From Streptomyces noursei ATCC 11455 (GTDB lineage: Bacteria > Actinomycetota > Actinomycetes > Streptomycetales > Streptomycetaceae): DNA of 64,000 bases. How positions within the stretch are numbered: the stretch's first letter is position 1; each line of letters starts with the position of its first letter. Shown here one piece after another: positions 1 through 7,978 of the stretch. The translations under genes were made by a program, and so were the position numbers. The notes under the pieces are model-generated. The model worked only from the letters and a program-made list of their open reading frames with translations, searched no databases and was not told the origin of the DNA. Location of the stretch: NCBI RefSeq assembly GCF_001704275.1, contig NZ_CP011533.1, forward strand, positions 8,432,001-8,496,000, given 5' to 3'.

Positions 1-76
1 GGGCCGCCACCCGCGCGCGATCGGGATCACCGTGAGTGAACGCCGTACTCCACACCCCGACCGGCGACACATCCAT
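1..76 (-). CDS. N-terminus of a luciferase-like (F420-type) monooxygenase, cut by the window edge
   Basis: Only 25 codons lie in the window, read from an ATG at 76 towards base 1. The start is supported by a purine-rich GAGGAGGG ribosome site about 7 bases upstream. The peptide opens with a short strand followed by GVWSTAFTHGDPDRARVAA, which resembles the first beta strand and helix of luciferase-like F420-dependent oxidoreductases. The assignment is inference from a very short piece; another (beta/alpha) barrel enzyme is possible. It is divergent from the AraC remnant at 172, and AraC regulators often sit divergent from the gene they control. Confidence 0.45.
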   Translation of the reverse strand, partial: MDVSPVGVWSTAFTHGDPDRARVAA

Positions 77-171
77 ACCGTGCCCTCCTCTGAACTCACA
101 GATACCTCGCCCCTCAATGTGAGCGACGCTGCGGCCGACGGAGGCACTCTTCACCGATAAATTGACGCCCT

Positions 172-493
172 ATGCCCACGATTCGCCGATCCGCCCCGTC
201 GCCCTCCCTGCCGCCGTCGACCGCGCTTCGCAGCGCGGCCTGGATCCCGCATGGCTTCCAGTTCGATCCGCACTCCCACGCCGAGGGGCAACTGGTGTAC
301 GCGGCCGCCGGGGCCCTGGCCACCACGACCGAGCGTGGGACCTGGGTCGCTCCCGCGCACCGCGTGACGTGGACCCCGCCGGGCTTCGAGCATGCGCATC
401 GCTTCTACGGCACCACCGACGCCCGCCTCGTCACGGTCCCGGTCGACCTGTGTGGCGAACTGGTCGCACCCTGGCCGCACGATTCCCCCGCGG
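172..493 (+). pseudogene. AraC-family regulator, N-terminal sensor domain only (C-terminal HTH deleted)
   Basis: From ATG 172 the frame reads a cupin-like ligand-binding domain of the AraC family: an FDPHSHAEGQLVYA segment followed by residues of the type WVAPAHRVTWTPPGFEHAH, the usual His-rich cupin core and 'address' segment. AraC proteins of this type run to about 250-280 residues and end in two helix-turn-helix motifs. Here the homology stops after about 107 residues, and the downstream DNA becomes the 3' part of pobA in another frame. What is left could bind ligand but not DNA. The deletion boundary is near 490-500. The family call is moderately sure; the truncation is plain from the change of frame and family. 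Confidence 0.7.
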
Positions 494-988
494 TGCGGAC
501 GCCAGTCGCCTTTATCTCCAGTGCCCGCCCGGCGACACTCCCGAGCAGTGGCCGGACGAGCGCATCTGGGGCGAACTGGGAGCCCGCTTCGGCGCCGACG
601 TGCCCACCGGCCGCATCGTCGACAAGCGGATCGTGCCGCTGCGGTCCGTGGTGTTCAGCCCGATGAGCCACGGTCGCCTCCACCTGCTCGGTGACGCTGC
701 CCACATCGTCCCCCCGATGAGCGCGAAGGGCATCCACCTCGCCCTCTACGACACCGAGGTGTTCGCCCGCGCGATCATCGCGAAGGTCCAGAAAGGCGAC
801 CCGAGTCCGCTCGACAACTACTCCGACACCTGCCTGAGCCACCTCTGGAACCACCAGGCATACGCGATCTGGATCACCGACCTGATGCACAACGCCGGCG
901 ACGCCTCCTACGAGGGAGCTTCCGCAAGGAGATCGCCCGAGCGGAACTGCGGCGCCTGAACGGCTCTCCCGCGGCCAGCTGCCTGTAG
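494..988 (+). pseudogene. pobA: 4-hydroxybenzoate 3-monooxygenase, 3' part with a frameshift
   Basis: The frame from about 494 encodes the C-terminal part of PobA, the FAD/NAD(P)H enzyme that turns 4-hydroxybenzoate into protocatechuate: ASRLYLQCPPGDTPEQW, then LHLLGDAAHIVPPMSAKG (the flavin-binding GD motif) and a C-terminal segment ending WITDLMHNAGDASYEG. The N-terminal Rossmann GxGxxG half is absent. At about 913-918 the frame breaks: restoring one base after the EG codons gives FRKEIARAELRRLNGSPAAS and a stop at 986-988, as in intact PobA proteins. The gene therefore has a 5' truncation and a 1-base deletion and cannot make an enzyme. Its 5' neighbour, the AraC remnant, could have belonged to the same 4-hydroxybenzoate locus. 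Confidence 0.85.
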
Positions 989-1015
989 GACGAGCTGAGA
1001 GCCGGGCTGCTCTAG

Positions 1016-1175
1016 GGCGCTTCTGATGGATCTCCGTGGAAGAAGGAGCGGCGCCTGGTGCGTGCGATCGCAAGGCGCCGGGATGTCTTCATAGCGGAGC
1101 TATGGGGGCATTTCGGCAACGCCGCGAGCGTGCGTGGCAGGCGCCGCGACGCCGCGGAGATCCATCAGAAGCGCC
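1016..1175. mobile_element. 160-bp MITE-like element with 24-bp terminal inverted repeats and CTAG target duplication
   Basis: Bases 1016-1039 and 1152-1175 are inverted repeats of 24 bp with one mismatch; both ends begin GGCGCTTCTGATGG. The element is flanked directly by CTAG at 1012-1015 and at 1176-1179, a typical target duplication for part of the IS5 family. The interior has no plausible gene but holds smaller palindromes, for example CATAGC...GCTATG near 1092-1106. The right end (33 bases, 3 mismatches) matches the end of the IS5-type transposase relic that starts at 41921, so that IS or a relative could have moved this non-autonomous element. Confidence 0.88.
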
Positions 1176-1273
1176 CTAGGTCCTGTCCGATGGGGCAGGG
1201 TCGGACAGGCCCTGGCCGACACCCTTCGCGGTCCGTTGTCCGGGCCCGGGTGACGGACGCTCGTCGAGCGAAC

Positions 1274-2134
1274 TCACGGGAATCGCTTCGCGATCGCCGC
1301 CGTGATCGCATCCGGTGTGTGTTCCTGAATGAAATGCCGCGCGTGTGGCAACTCGACGATCTCGAGATCGCTGAAGGCGGCACGCATCCGCGGGATGGAG
1401 GTGTTCGGACGGAACACCATGTCCCGCATTCCCCACACCAACAGGGTTGGCTTGTTGCCGAGTTGGGCTGGCACGTCCCGTGAGAGCCGATCCAGCAGCG
1501 GGCGCGCGGCACGAATTTCCCCGGGCGTCACGGCGAGTCCGCGACGGGCCTCCGCGGTGGGCTGCACCGCGCGGTAGTGGTCGGCCTCGGCCGCGGTGAG
1601 CTTGCGCCCCAGTTCTGCGAGCAGGACGCGCTCGACGAGGAAGTTCCGTTCGAGTATCCGCCGCTGCATCGGACGGCTGCCCATGATCACGCTGAAAGCC
1701 CGATTGGCCGTCGCTTCGATCGGCCAGAACACGGTGTTGCCCAGCACGATGCCCCTCACCCGGTCCGCGCGCGTGGTGACCGCGCCCAGACCGATGGGTC
1801 CGCCCCAGTCGTGTCCCATCAGAATGAAGTCGTCGAGCCGCAGGTGATCGATCAGCTCGCCGAGGACCGCGGTGTGCTCGGCGATGGTGTAGCCGAATCC
1901 CGCAGGACGTTCGGACAACCCGAACCCCAGGTGGTCGACGGCGACACACCGGTACCGATCGCGCAGGTCCTTCACGATGTGGCGGTAGAGGAAACTCCAC
2001 GCCGGAGCGCCGTGACAGAACAGGATCGCCGGTCCGGTCCCCTCGTCGATGTAGTGAACCCTGCCGACGGACGAGTCAAACCAATGCGACTCAAAAGGGT
2101 ACAGATTCCCGTCGGGAACGAAGTCGATCAGCAT
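1274..2134 (-). CDS. Haloalkane dehalogenase-like alpha/beta hydrolase
   Basis: A 286-residue alpha/beta-hydrolase, the usual length for haloalkane dehalogenases, which hydrolyse a carbon-halogen bond in the cytoplasm. Visible motifs: oxyanion segment HGAPAWSFLYR (about 41-51), nucleophile elbow GHDWGG with Asp109 followed by Trp110, catalytic acid in WGMRDMVF (Asp238) and base in ARHFIQEH (His267). Nucleophilic Asp plus Trp is diagnostic of the dehalogenase group and excludes most esterases. The HGNP motif common in the group reads HGAP here, so a second halide-binding Asn is missing at that position and would have to be replaced by a cap-domain residue, as in subfamily I. It is a single gene 98 bp beyond the MITE. 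Substrate unknown. Confidence 0.8.
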   Translation of the reverse strand: MLIDFVPDGNLYPFESHWFDSSVGRVHYIDEGTGPAILFCHGAPAWSFLYRHIVKDLRDRYRCVAVDHLGFGLSERPAGFGYTIAEHTAVLGELIDHLRLDDFILMGHDWGGPIGLGAVTTRADRVRGIVLGNTVFWPIEATANRAFSVIMGSRPMQRRILERNFLVERVLLAELGRKLTAAEADHYRAVQPTAEARRGLAVTPGEIRAARPLLDRLSRDVPAQLGNKPTLLVWGMRDMVFRPNTSIPRMRAAFSDLEIVELPHARHFIQEHTPDAITAAIAKRFP

Positions 2135-2384
2135 GGGCCCTCCCTCGGATGCCGGGCTCCATAGTGTCCCGGTCTCGGCGCTCCCGGCGAGCGAAGTCGA
2201 AACAGGAGCCGCACGGGGCCCTGGTGCAGTGGGAGCAGCCCGCCGGGCATTACGGACATCACCTCACCAGGGTCACCCGTAACTCCCAACGCTGCCAGGC
2301 ACGTTCGGAATCACAGCCTCCGCAGTAGGGTGACGGTGCGGAACTACCGACCACGGGGGACACGGGGAGTCGTCATGGGTTCTG

Positions 2385-2708
2385 ATGCGATACCGCCGGT
2401 GCACGGCACGGCAGATCGGAGACGCTGCCGCGAACGGCGCGGTCACCGGTGCGAGGTCGCTGCTGCGCAGGGTCTTCCGGCGGCGGGGCCGGGAGGTGAC
2501 CGTCCCCGCACTGACCCCAGGTCAACTCGCCGAGGTGCACCGTCGGGTACGGGAGATGGCCGCGCAGCGAGGTTTTGATGAGGAGCACGCGGGGGCGATC
2601 GCGGACGCGGTGGTGGCCAGGCTGGCACTGACCGCACCGGAGGAGCAGACGAGCCGGTACGGCCCCAGCGACCCTTCGCCCGAGAGCGGCGAACCACCGC
2701 AGGAGTAG
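2385..2708 (+). CDS. Small hypothetical protein upstream of the M48 protease
   Basis: A 107-residue basic N-terminus followed by a helical segment (LTPGQLAEVHRRVREMAAQRGFDEEHAGAIADAVV, about 43-77) and an acidic Pro/Ser-rich tail. No signal peptide or membrane segment is visible and the family is not recognised. It ends 6 bases before the start of the M48 protease gene, so the two were almost certainly one transcription unit. The start at 2385 is uncertain because no strong ribosome site precedes it. Confidence 0.5.
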   Translation: MRYRRCTARQIGDAAANGAVTGARSLLRRVFRRRGREVTVPALTPGQLAEVHRRVREMAAQRGFDEEHAGAIADAVVARLALTAPEEQTSRYGPSDPSPESGEPPQE

Positions 2709-2714
2709 CGGGCG

Positions 2715-3560
2715 ATGGCCACGACGGCGCCCCCGACTCCCGTGGGCGACCGGCCGGTCGGCGCCGGCACGACCATGCGGTTCGCCCTGCTCGTGGTGCT
2801 GATCCTCGTGACCAGCGGTCTGATGCTGCTGTACATGGCCTACTGGTGGGTGTCGAAGGCCGATTCGTACCGCTGCTCCCTGGCCGCAGGGGTGGATCCG
2901 GACCACGCCACCGATCTGCAGATCATCGTCAGCCGCAGCACCCAGTCGATGGCGTACCTGGACTGCCAGCGCCACTATGCCCAGCCACCACCGTGGTGGG
3001 TGCCTGTGTCGTGCCTGGTGCTGTTGTCCGCTGCGGCCGTCGCGCTGTTCTACTGGCTGCCCGCCTGGAAGGCGCGGCGAGGCAGGGCGGTCCCGCTGAC
3101 CGCGGTCGATCACGACGGGGAGATCCGGCACGTGCTGGAGGAGGCGGCGGCGGTGGCCGGGCTGGACCGGATGCCGCGCGTGCTGGTCGATCCGACCGCG
3201 GCCTCCGTCGGCGCGCTGGTCTTCGGCCGCAACGGCAGGCCGATCATGAGCCTGCACGGCGGCCTGCTCGCCCGCAGACACCGCGATCCCGAGGGCTTCC
3301 GGGCGGTGTTGCTGCACGAATTCGCCCACATCCGCAACGGGGACGTCACCCTCGCCTACGCCACGGTGGCGCTCTGGCGGGTCTTCCTCACCCTGGTCAC
3401 GCCACCGTTCCTGGTCGGTCTGGCCATGTACCTGCTCTACGGAGTGCGACTGGGAAGTCCGGTGTTCGTGGGCCCGTCGCGGAACTTCCTCCAGACGGCC
3501 TTCCTCGTGGTGCTGGTGCACCTCGCGCGGTCGGACGTGCTGCGCAGCCGGGAACAACGG
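2715..3560 (+). pseudogene. M48-type membrane zinc metalloprotease, C-terminal part replaced by GPP34 sequence
   Basis: The N-terminal part is a typical membrane-anchored M48 peptidase: hydrophobic segments at about residues 22-45 and 97-115, the zinc motif HEFAH (201-205) in the VLLHEFAHIRNGDVT context, further membrane helices at about 215-245 and a region ending ARSDVLRSRE (about 271-280). In intact proteins the last motif precedes further domain sequence; here, after about residue 283, the reading frame runs straight into the C-terminal half of a GPP34-family protein. The third zinc ligand, expected beyond HExxH, is not clearly preserved, so activity is doubtful. Deletion of intervening DNA is the simplest explanation. 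Confidence 0.75.
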
Positions 3561-4149
3561 CGGGCGGCGGGCTGGGCCGTCGCGGGCGGGATCCTGCTGG
3601 AACTGGTCCTCGCCGGGCGGGTATCTGTTGAGGGCAAGTACCTCAAACTGGCGGACCGGACGCCGACCGGTGAGCGATTGCTCGATGACCGCATGGCGCT
3701 GCTCGACGCCTGGCTGCGCGGCCGCGAAAAGTGCCGGGTGACGGAGTGGCTGAAAAGGGAGCGGCGCAAGGCCGGTGACGCGGCCGTGGAAAGCCTGTGC
3801 GCGCGGCGTGCTCGCCGAACAGCAGCACAGGGCCCTCGGCCTGTTCCCCACGCGCCGCCACCCCGAGGCCGACGGCGCGCCCGAGAGGGAGTTGCGTCAG
3901 CGGCTCCAAGCCGTCGTCCTGGACGGTGCCACCCCGGACGAGCGTACGGCGGGCCTCATCGCCCTGATCCACGCCGCGAAGCTGCACCGCCTGGCGGGCC
4001 CCGATGTCCCGCGTAAGCAGGTGGCCGACCGGATGGCGGAGGTCGCATCCGGCCAGTGGGCCGCCGAGAGCGTTCGCGCTGCGATCCGCGATGTGCAGGC
4101 GGTCATGGCCGCGGTCGCCGTCGCCGCCAGCGTCACGGCCGGAAGCTAG
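3561..4149 (+). pseudogene. GPP34 (GOLPH3/Vps74-like) protein, C-terminal remnant with a 2-base frameshift
   Basis: From about 3573 the frame reads GGILLELVLAGRVSVEGKYL, then PTGERLLDDRMALLD, the middle of a GPP34 domain (GOLPH3-like, phosphoinositide-binding fold, abundant in actinomycetes with unknown role). At about 3799-3805, inside a GC dinucleotide run, the frame changes: the continuation GVLAEQQHRALGLFPTRRHP, PERELRQRLQAVVL and VRAAIRDVQAVMAAV lies in the next frame and stops at 4149. Adding one GC unit would restore a continuous frame, so this is probably slippage. The N-terminal third of GPP34 is missing because of the fusion to the M48 gene. Confidence 0.75.
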
Positions 4150-4521
4150 GCCCGTCGGCCCATTCACCGGACAGCCCAGCCGCGCCCCGGCGACCGGCGA
4201 ATCTCCGTGGCGTCCGCCGGCCGCATGGCGGTTCGAGTTGGCGGATGTTGCGCACCCTCATGCCGGCAGATGGCAGATGGCAGATGGCAGATGGCAGACA
4301 GTACTTGGGCCTGTCTGGAGCCGGCTCACGTGGCGAGGAAAAGGGTTGAAGGGAAGAAGATCAAGCTGCTACCTTCCAGCTCACCGTGATGCCGCCCGAG
4401 GAGGTGAGACCCATGAACGCTGTACCGACGTGGGTGCTCCCCCTTCCCGTCACGGCCGGCGACTGACATAGACGTCGCTGGGAGCGCCTCGCTGACAAGG
4501 CACTCCCGAAAGGCAACACCT
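4150..4521. other. Intergenic stretch with a 7-bp tandem repeat
   Basis: No convincing gene is visible in these 372 bases. At 4265-4299 the unit GGCAGAT is repeated five times in tandem, the last copy differing by one base. The DNA just before the hydrolase at 4522 contains a weak AAAGG ribosome site. Short reading frames here lack usual third-position bias. Confidence 0.5.
4265..4299. repeat. Tandem repeat, 7-bp unit x5
   Basis: Five head-to-tail copies of GGCAGAT, with GGCAGAC as the last. It lies outside any gene. Copy number may vary between strains. Confidence 0.9.
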
Positions 4522-5295
4522 ATGCACCCCATGCACTCTTTGCAGTTCACCGCCGAGTCGTCGTCGAACGGCATCGTCGAGCGAGACTTCACCGTGGGCG
4601 ATGTTCCCGGAGTCCTCTGGTCGCCGGCTTCCGGCGGCGATCACGCGCCCCTGGTCCTGATGGGCCACGGCGGCGGCAACCACAAGAAGCATCCGGCGAT
4701 GTCGGGCCGGGCCCGGCGCCTGGTGACCGGCTGCGGCTTCCATGTCGCCGTCATCGACGCGCCCGGTCACGGGGACCGGCCGCGCACCGCGCACGACGAG
4801 GCGGAAATCGCCGAGCTGTTCCGGGCGAGGGCGGCGGGCGAGCCGGAGGGCCCGATCGTCGTCCGCTACAACGCCCACCTGGCGGAGCGCGCCGTGCCCG
4901 AGTACCTGGCAACCCTGGACGCCCTCCAGGAGCTTGCGGAGATCGGCGCCGACGGGCCGGTCGGCTATTGGGGCATCAACATGGGCACCGCGATCGGAAT
5001 ACCGTTCGTGGCAGCCGAACCCAGGATCACCGCCGCGGTCTTCGGCCAGCACTGGCCCGACGTTCTGGCCCGGAAGGCGCAGCAGATCACCATCCCGATC
5101 GAGTTCGACCTGCAGTGGGACGACGAGCACATCTCGCGCGACGAGGGTCTGGCGCTGTTCGACGCCTTCGCCTCGAAGGAGAAGTCGTTGCACGTGAACT
5201 CGGGCAAGCACAAGGAACTGCCCAGGTTCGAGGTCGACAGCGCGGTCCGGTTCTTCGCCCGGCACCTTGGCGGAGCTGTCCCCTCGCCGGTCTGA
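4522..5295 (+). CDS. Alpha/beta hydrolase (dienelactone-hydrolase-like) with the nucleophile serine replaced by asparagine
   Basis: A 257-residue protein with an alpha/beta-hydrolase layout: oxyanion loop MGHGGGNHKK (about 47-56), strand and turn VIDAPGHGDRP, elbow GYWGINMGTAIG (148-159), acid candidates in LQWDDEH and a C-terminal His in SGKHKELP. The elbow of this family should be GxSxG; here the central residue is Asn153 (codon AAC, 4978-4980). AGC to AAC is a single transition, so a recent loss of activity is likely, although a binding role is conceivable. There is no signal peptide. It is followed by a strong hairpin terminator at 5415-5457, consistent with a single-gene unit. Confidence 0.8.
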   Translation: MHPMHSLQFTAESSSNGIVERDFTVGDVPGVLWSPASGGDHAPLVLMGHGGGNHKKHPAMSGRARRLVTGCGFHVAVIDAPGHGDRPRTAHDEAEIAELFRARAAGEPEGPIVVRYNAHLAERAVPEYLATLDALQELAEIGADGPVGYWGINMGTAIGIPFVAAEPRITAAVFGQHWPDVLARKAQQITIPIEFDLQWDDEHISRDEGLALFDAFASKEKSLHVNSGKHKELPRFEVDSAVRFFARHLGGAVPSPV

Positions 5296-5414
5296 TGTGC
5301 TCGGTTGCGGCGTCCGGCCCGCCAGCCGGGCTCCGCCACCAGTTCGTACCAGCACTTCCGCGCGATACGGCATGACGTCGGGTTGTCCACTTGGGCAGTT
5401 CAGCCTGCGCAGTC

Positions 5415-5457
5415 AGGCCCCTCGGCCCACTCAGAGGTTGAGTGGGCCGAGGGGCCT
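5415..5457. terminator. Strong hairpin terminator after the hydrolase
   Basis: Perfect 17-bp stem: left arm 5415-5431, right arm 5441-5457, 9-base loop. It lies 120 bases after the hydrolase stop codon. There is no T-run, which is normal for Streptomyces terminators. Confidence 0.85.
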
Positions 5458-5537
5458 CGGATCGCCTATCCCGCTTCGAGGGCGGCCGGTCGCCCTTGGC
5501 GGAAATGGCGAGGGTGCTGGGCTGCACCTTGGTTTTA

Positions 5538-5574
5538 GCCGCCGGCCAAGCTCACCGGAAGAATGGCCGGCGGC
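5538..5574. terminator. Hairpin, possible terminator
   Basis: Perfect 11-bp stem, arms 5538-5548 and 5564-5574, 15-base loop. Between the hydrolase and the convergent small secreted protein gene; it may act in either direction. Confidence 0.5.
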
Positions 5575-5613
5575 GGTCTAACTGCGGATGAGGCGTCTCA
5601 TCTTTCGGCTGTT

Positions 5614-5640
5614 TGCCAAGTCTCCCCGAGAGACTTGGCA
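5614..5640. terminator. Hairpin, probable terminator of the small secreted protein gene
   Basis: Perfect 11-bp stem, arms 5614-5624 and 5630-5640, with a 5-base loop, about 115 bases beyond the stop of the minus-strand gene 5756-6079. The remaining 5458-5755 sequence holds no gene I can support. Confidence 0.55.
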
Positions 5641-5755
5641 GGCCGCTTTCAGCCCGTCCGTGGTGCGAGGGAATTCCCGTACCCAGGGGCGTGAAGTTGC
5701 GATGAAGGCCGCACCCCTGACACCGGCTCCATGAATCGGACGCCGGGGCCGGCTG

Positions 5756-6079
5756 CTACTCCCTTTCGCCCTTGCCACCCTTGCCGCCGACGGCAAAGCT
5801 GTTGTCGCAGCCCATGTCCGAGCCCATCTTGGTGCTCTGGGCGCCGGGGGAGCCTTCGCCGCCGAGCGCGTTACCCAGCGCCCCATTGAGGATCCCGACC
5901 TCGCCGAGCACGTCAACGTTCTCGTCGTGCGATCGACATGAGCTTCCCTGCTTGATGGCGAACCCGCTGTCCTCCTTGCCGCCGTGCCTTCCGCCATCGG
6001 CGTAGGCCGTGCCGGCGCCAAGGAGGGAGACGCTGCCAAGGATGGCCATCATGACGGCAGCCTGCTGAAGCTTACGCAT
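5756..6079 (-). CDS. Small secreted protein of unknown function
   Basis: 107 residues starting MRKLQQAAVMMAILGSVSLL, a clear Sec signal peptide with cleavage probably after TAYA (about residue 27). The mature part is glycine-rich with three cysteines (SSCRSH and DMGCDN contexts) and an alternating NGALGNALGG segment, ending in a Gly/Lys/Glu tail. Such short Gly-rich exported proteins are common in Streptomyces and usually unannotated; the sequence is not a chaplin (no chaplin GNG... hydrophobic domain). No neighbours share its operon. An inverted repeat at 6107-6121 lies 28 bases upstream of the start. Confidence 0.65.
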   Translation of the reverse strand: MRKLQQAAVMMAILGSVSLLGAGTAYADGGRHGGKEDSGFAIKQGSSCRSHDENVDVLGEVGILNGALGNALGGEGSPGAQSTKMGSDMGCDNSFAVGGKGGKGERE

Positions 6080-6106
6080 TTCTTCTCCGATTGACTGGAA
6101 GGGTCC

Positions 6107-6121
6107 GATCAGCTGCTGATC
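6107..6121. promoter_or_regulatory. Inverted repeat upstream of the small secreted protein gene, possible operator
   Basis: GATCAGC and its exact reverse complement are separated by one base. It sits 28-42 bases before the start codon at 6079, where a regulator could block or aid transcription. No matching regulator is identified. The rest of 6080-6401 is less GC-rich than the genes around it and holds no gene I can support. Confidence 0.35.
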
Positions 6122-6401
6122 GACTTGATGCGACTGCGAGATTAGTAGCGAAATATGCCGCCGTCACTTAATGACGCGCCGGAATCCAGGGAATGTCATC
6201 AGTGGAAATAAATGGAATAGTAGGCGGTCCCGATCATATGAAGAAAGCGTGGAATCCTTCAGGGGTATCGGAAGTCCGCGATGTATTGCGCGCCAAGTTC
6301 GCGGTTCGACGCATGGGTGCGTTCCGAGCCATGGACGGTCGGGATCTCGGGGGGTGGAGGTTTCTGGGAACTCCGGGCTCCGTTCGGCCGACTAGTGGGC
6401 T

Positions 6402-7058
6402 GTGGAGCAGAGCAACGTAGAGGCCCGCGGTCTGGACGTACGGCTACGCGGCGTCGTGTGCAGACACGGTCGGCTGGAAGCGGTGTCCGGGGTGGACCTG
6501 GAGGTGGCGCGGGGTGAGCGGATCGCGCTGACCGGGACGAACGGTTCGGGGAAGACCACGTTGTTGCGGGCGGTGCTCGGCCTGCACCGGAAGGTGGAAG
6601 GCGAGCTGCTGGTCGGCGGGCGGGGTACCCGGACGGTGGCGGAGTGGGCCTGGCGGCGGCGGGCGTGTGCGTGGGTTCCGCAGCGTCCGGCGGCGGGCCG
6701 ATTTCCGCTGTTGGCGCGGGAGTTGCTGGTGAGCAGTGGTGCGCACGAGGCGGCTGCCGCGGCCGCCGGGCGGCTGGGTGTCGGTGCACTCGCCGACCGG
6801 TCGTTGGACAGCCTGTCGGGCGGTCAGTTGCAGCGGATGCATCTGGCGCGGGCGGTGGGATGCGTGGCGGCGGGTGCCGGGGTGGTGCTCGCGGACGAGC
6901 CGACCGCGGCCCTGGACTTCGCCGGTCAGGAGGAGGCGGCGGAGCTGCTGACGTCACTGGGGGTGACGCTGCTGGTGGTCACCCACGACCGGGCGATGGC
7001 CGAGCGGTGCGACCGGGTGCTGGAGATGGCGGCGGGCCGGCTGCGGGAGGTCAGGTGA
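6402..7058 (+). CDS. aztA: Metal (Zn/Mn-type) ABC transporter ATP-binding protein
   Basis: A 218-residue ABC ATPase: Walker A GTNGSGKTT (about 45-53), Q-loop region AWVPQRPA, signature LSGGQLQR (about 138-145), Walker B VVLADEP and the H-loop VVTHDRA. It powers uptake by the permease and binding protein encoded directly downstream; its stop overlaps the permease start by GTGA (7055-7058). The order ATPase, permease, cluster-9 binding protein matches actinobacterial aztABC zinc systems. The GTG at 6402 is the longest start and has no strong ribosome site, so the true start may be a little further in. I see no clear Zur box upstream. Confidence 0.85.
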   Translation: MEQSNVEARGLDVRLRGVVCRHGRLEAVSGVDLEVARGERIALTGTNGSGKTTLLRAVLGLHRKVEGELLVGGRGTRTVAEWAWRRRACAWVPQRPAAGRFPLLARELLVSSGAHEAAAAAAGRLGVGALADRSLDSLSGGQLQRMHLARAVGCVAAGAGVVLADEPTAALDFAGQEEAAELLTSLGVTLLVVTHDRAMAERCDRVLEMAAGRLREVR

Positions 7059-7978
7059 GTGCGTTCGGGCAGGTCGGTGCGTTGTTGCAGTTGGTGCCGG
7101 TGCAGCGGGCGGGGGTCGGGCTGCTGCTGGCCGCGCTGGGGCTGCCGGTGGTCGGGGTGGTGATCGTCGGGCTGGACATCATGCCCGTGCGGTTCGCGAT
7201 GATGCATGTGGCGCTGTTCGGCATCGCGGTGGGTCAACTGGTCGGACTGGACCCGGTGTTGTGTGCGTTGGTGGCGTGTGGGCTGGCGGGGGCGGGGGTG
7301 GCTCCGTTGGCTCGTACGGCCGATGCGCTGTCGGGGGCGATGGGGTTGCTGATGAGTCTGGCGATCGCCGCCGCGCTGCTGATGCTGGCGTTGTCGGGGG
7401 TGAACGCGAACGGCGCGTTCGCGTTGTTGTGGGGATCGATTCTCGCGGTGCGTCCGGCGGATCTCGCCGTGCTGGGCGTGCTGGCGGTGGTGGTTCCGGC
7501 ACTGTTCGTCTGGCGGCGTCGGGAGTTGGCGCTGCTGCTGCACGACCGGGAGTTGGCGCTGTGCTCGGGGGTGGCCGTGCCGCGGCTGACCATGGCGCTG
7601 CTGGTCCTGGTGGCGGTCGCGGTGGCCGGGGCGATCCGCTTGACGGGGGCGTTGCTGGTGGACGCGCTTACCTTGCTGCCGGCGCTCGCGGCGCGGCGGC
7701 TGGGCCGGTCGTTGGGGGCGATCACCTGTTGGGCGATCGGCATCGGCGTCGTGGTGAACGTCGTCGGCTTGTTGGTCTCGCTGGCCTGGGACCTCCCGCC
7801 CGGGCCGATTCTCGTGCTCGCCGCGGGGGCGGTCGCCCTCGCGGTCCACCTGCTACCGGAACGGAGAACACGCTCATGGCGCGCGTCCACGTCCCCGTCC
7901 ACGTCCCCGTCCACGCCCCCGTCCTCCTCCGCTTTCCCGTCCGACTCCCGGTCCTCGTCCGCTCGTTGGCCGCACTGA
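7055..7978 (+). CDS. aztB: Metal ABC transporter permease
   Basis: From GTG 7055 (overlapping the ATPase stop) the frame gives 307 residues with about eight hydrophobic segments typical of ABC-3 (ZnuB-like) permeases: the GLPVVGVVIVGLDIMPVRFA start, an FALLWGSILAV motif, and LTGALLVDALTLLPALAARR, the conserved family segment near the coupling helix. The last 40 residues are Ser/Thr/Pro-rich and overlap the next gene by 103 bases in another frame; that tail lacks family similarity and includes the same tandem repeat DNA as the start of aztC, so it may be an extension caused by repeat expansion. Confidence 0.82.
   Translation: MSAFGQVGALLQLVPVQRAGVGLLLAALGLPVVGVVIVGLDIMPVRFAMMHVALFGIAVGQLVGLDPVLCALVACGLAGAGVAPLARTADALSGAMGLLMSLAIAAALLMLALSGVNANGAFALLWGSILAVRPADLAVLGVLAVVVPALFVWRRRELALLLHDRELALCSGVAVPRLTMALLVLVAVAVAGAIRLTGALLVDALTLLPALAARRLGRSLGAITCWAIGIGVVVNVVGLLVSLAWDLPPGPILVLAAGAVALAVHLLPERRTRSWRASTSPSTSPSTPPSSSAFPSDSRSSSARWPH

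Noticed and set aside
4265..4299. CRISPR-like array
   Set aside because: The 7-bp units are directly adjacent without spacers; it is a simple tandem repeat.
5756..6079. Chaplin or rodlin
   Set aside because: It is a small secreted protein with Gly and Cys, but the chaplin domain pattern is absent.
6080..6401. Zur operator before the aztABC-like genes
   Set aside because: No sequence close to the AT-rich palindromic Zur consensus is present; the inverted repeat at 6107-6121 is near the opposite gene.
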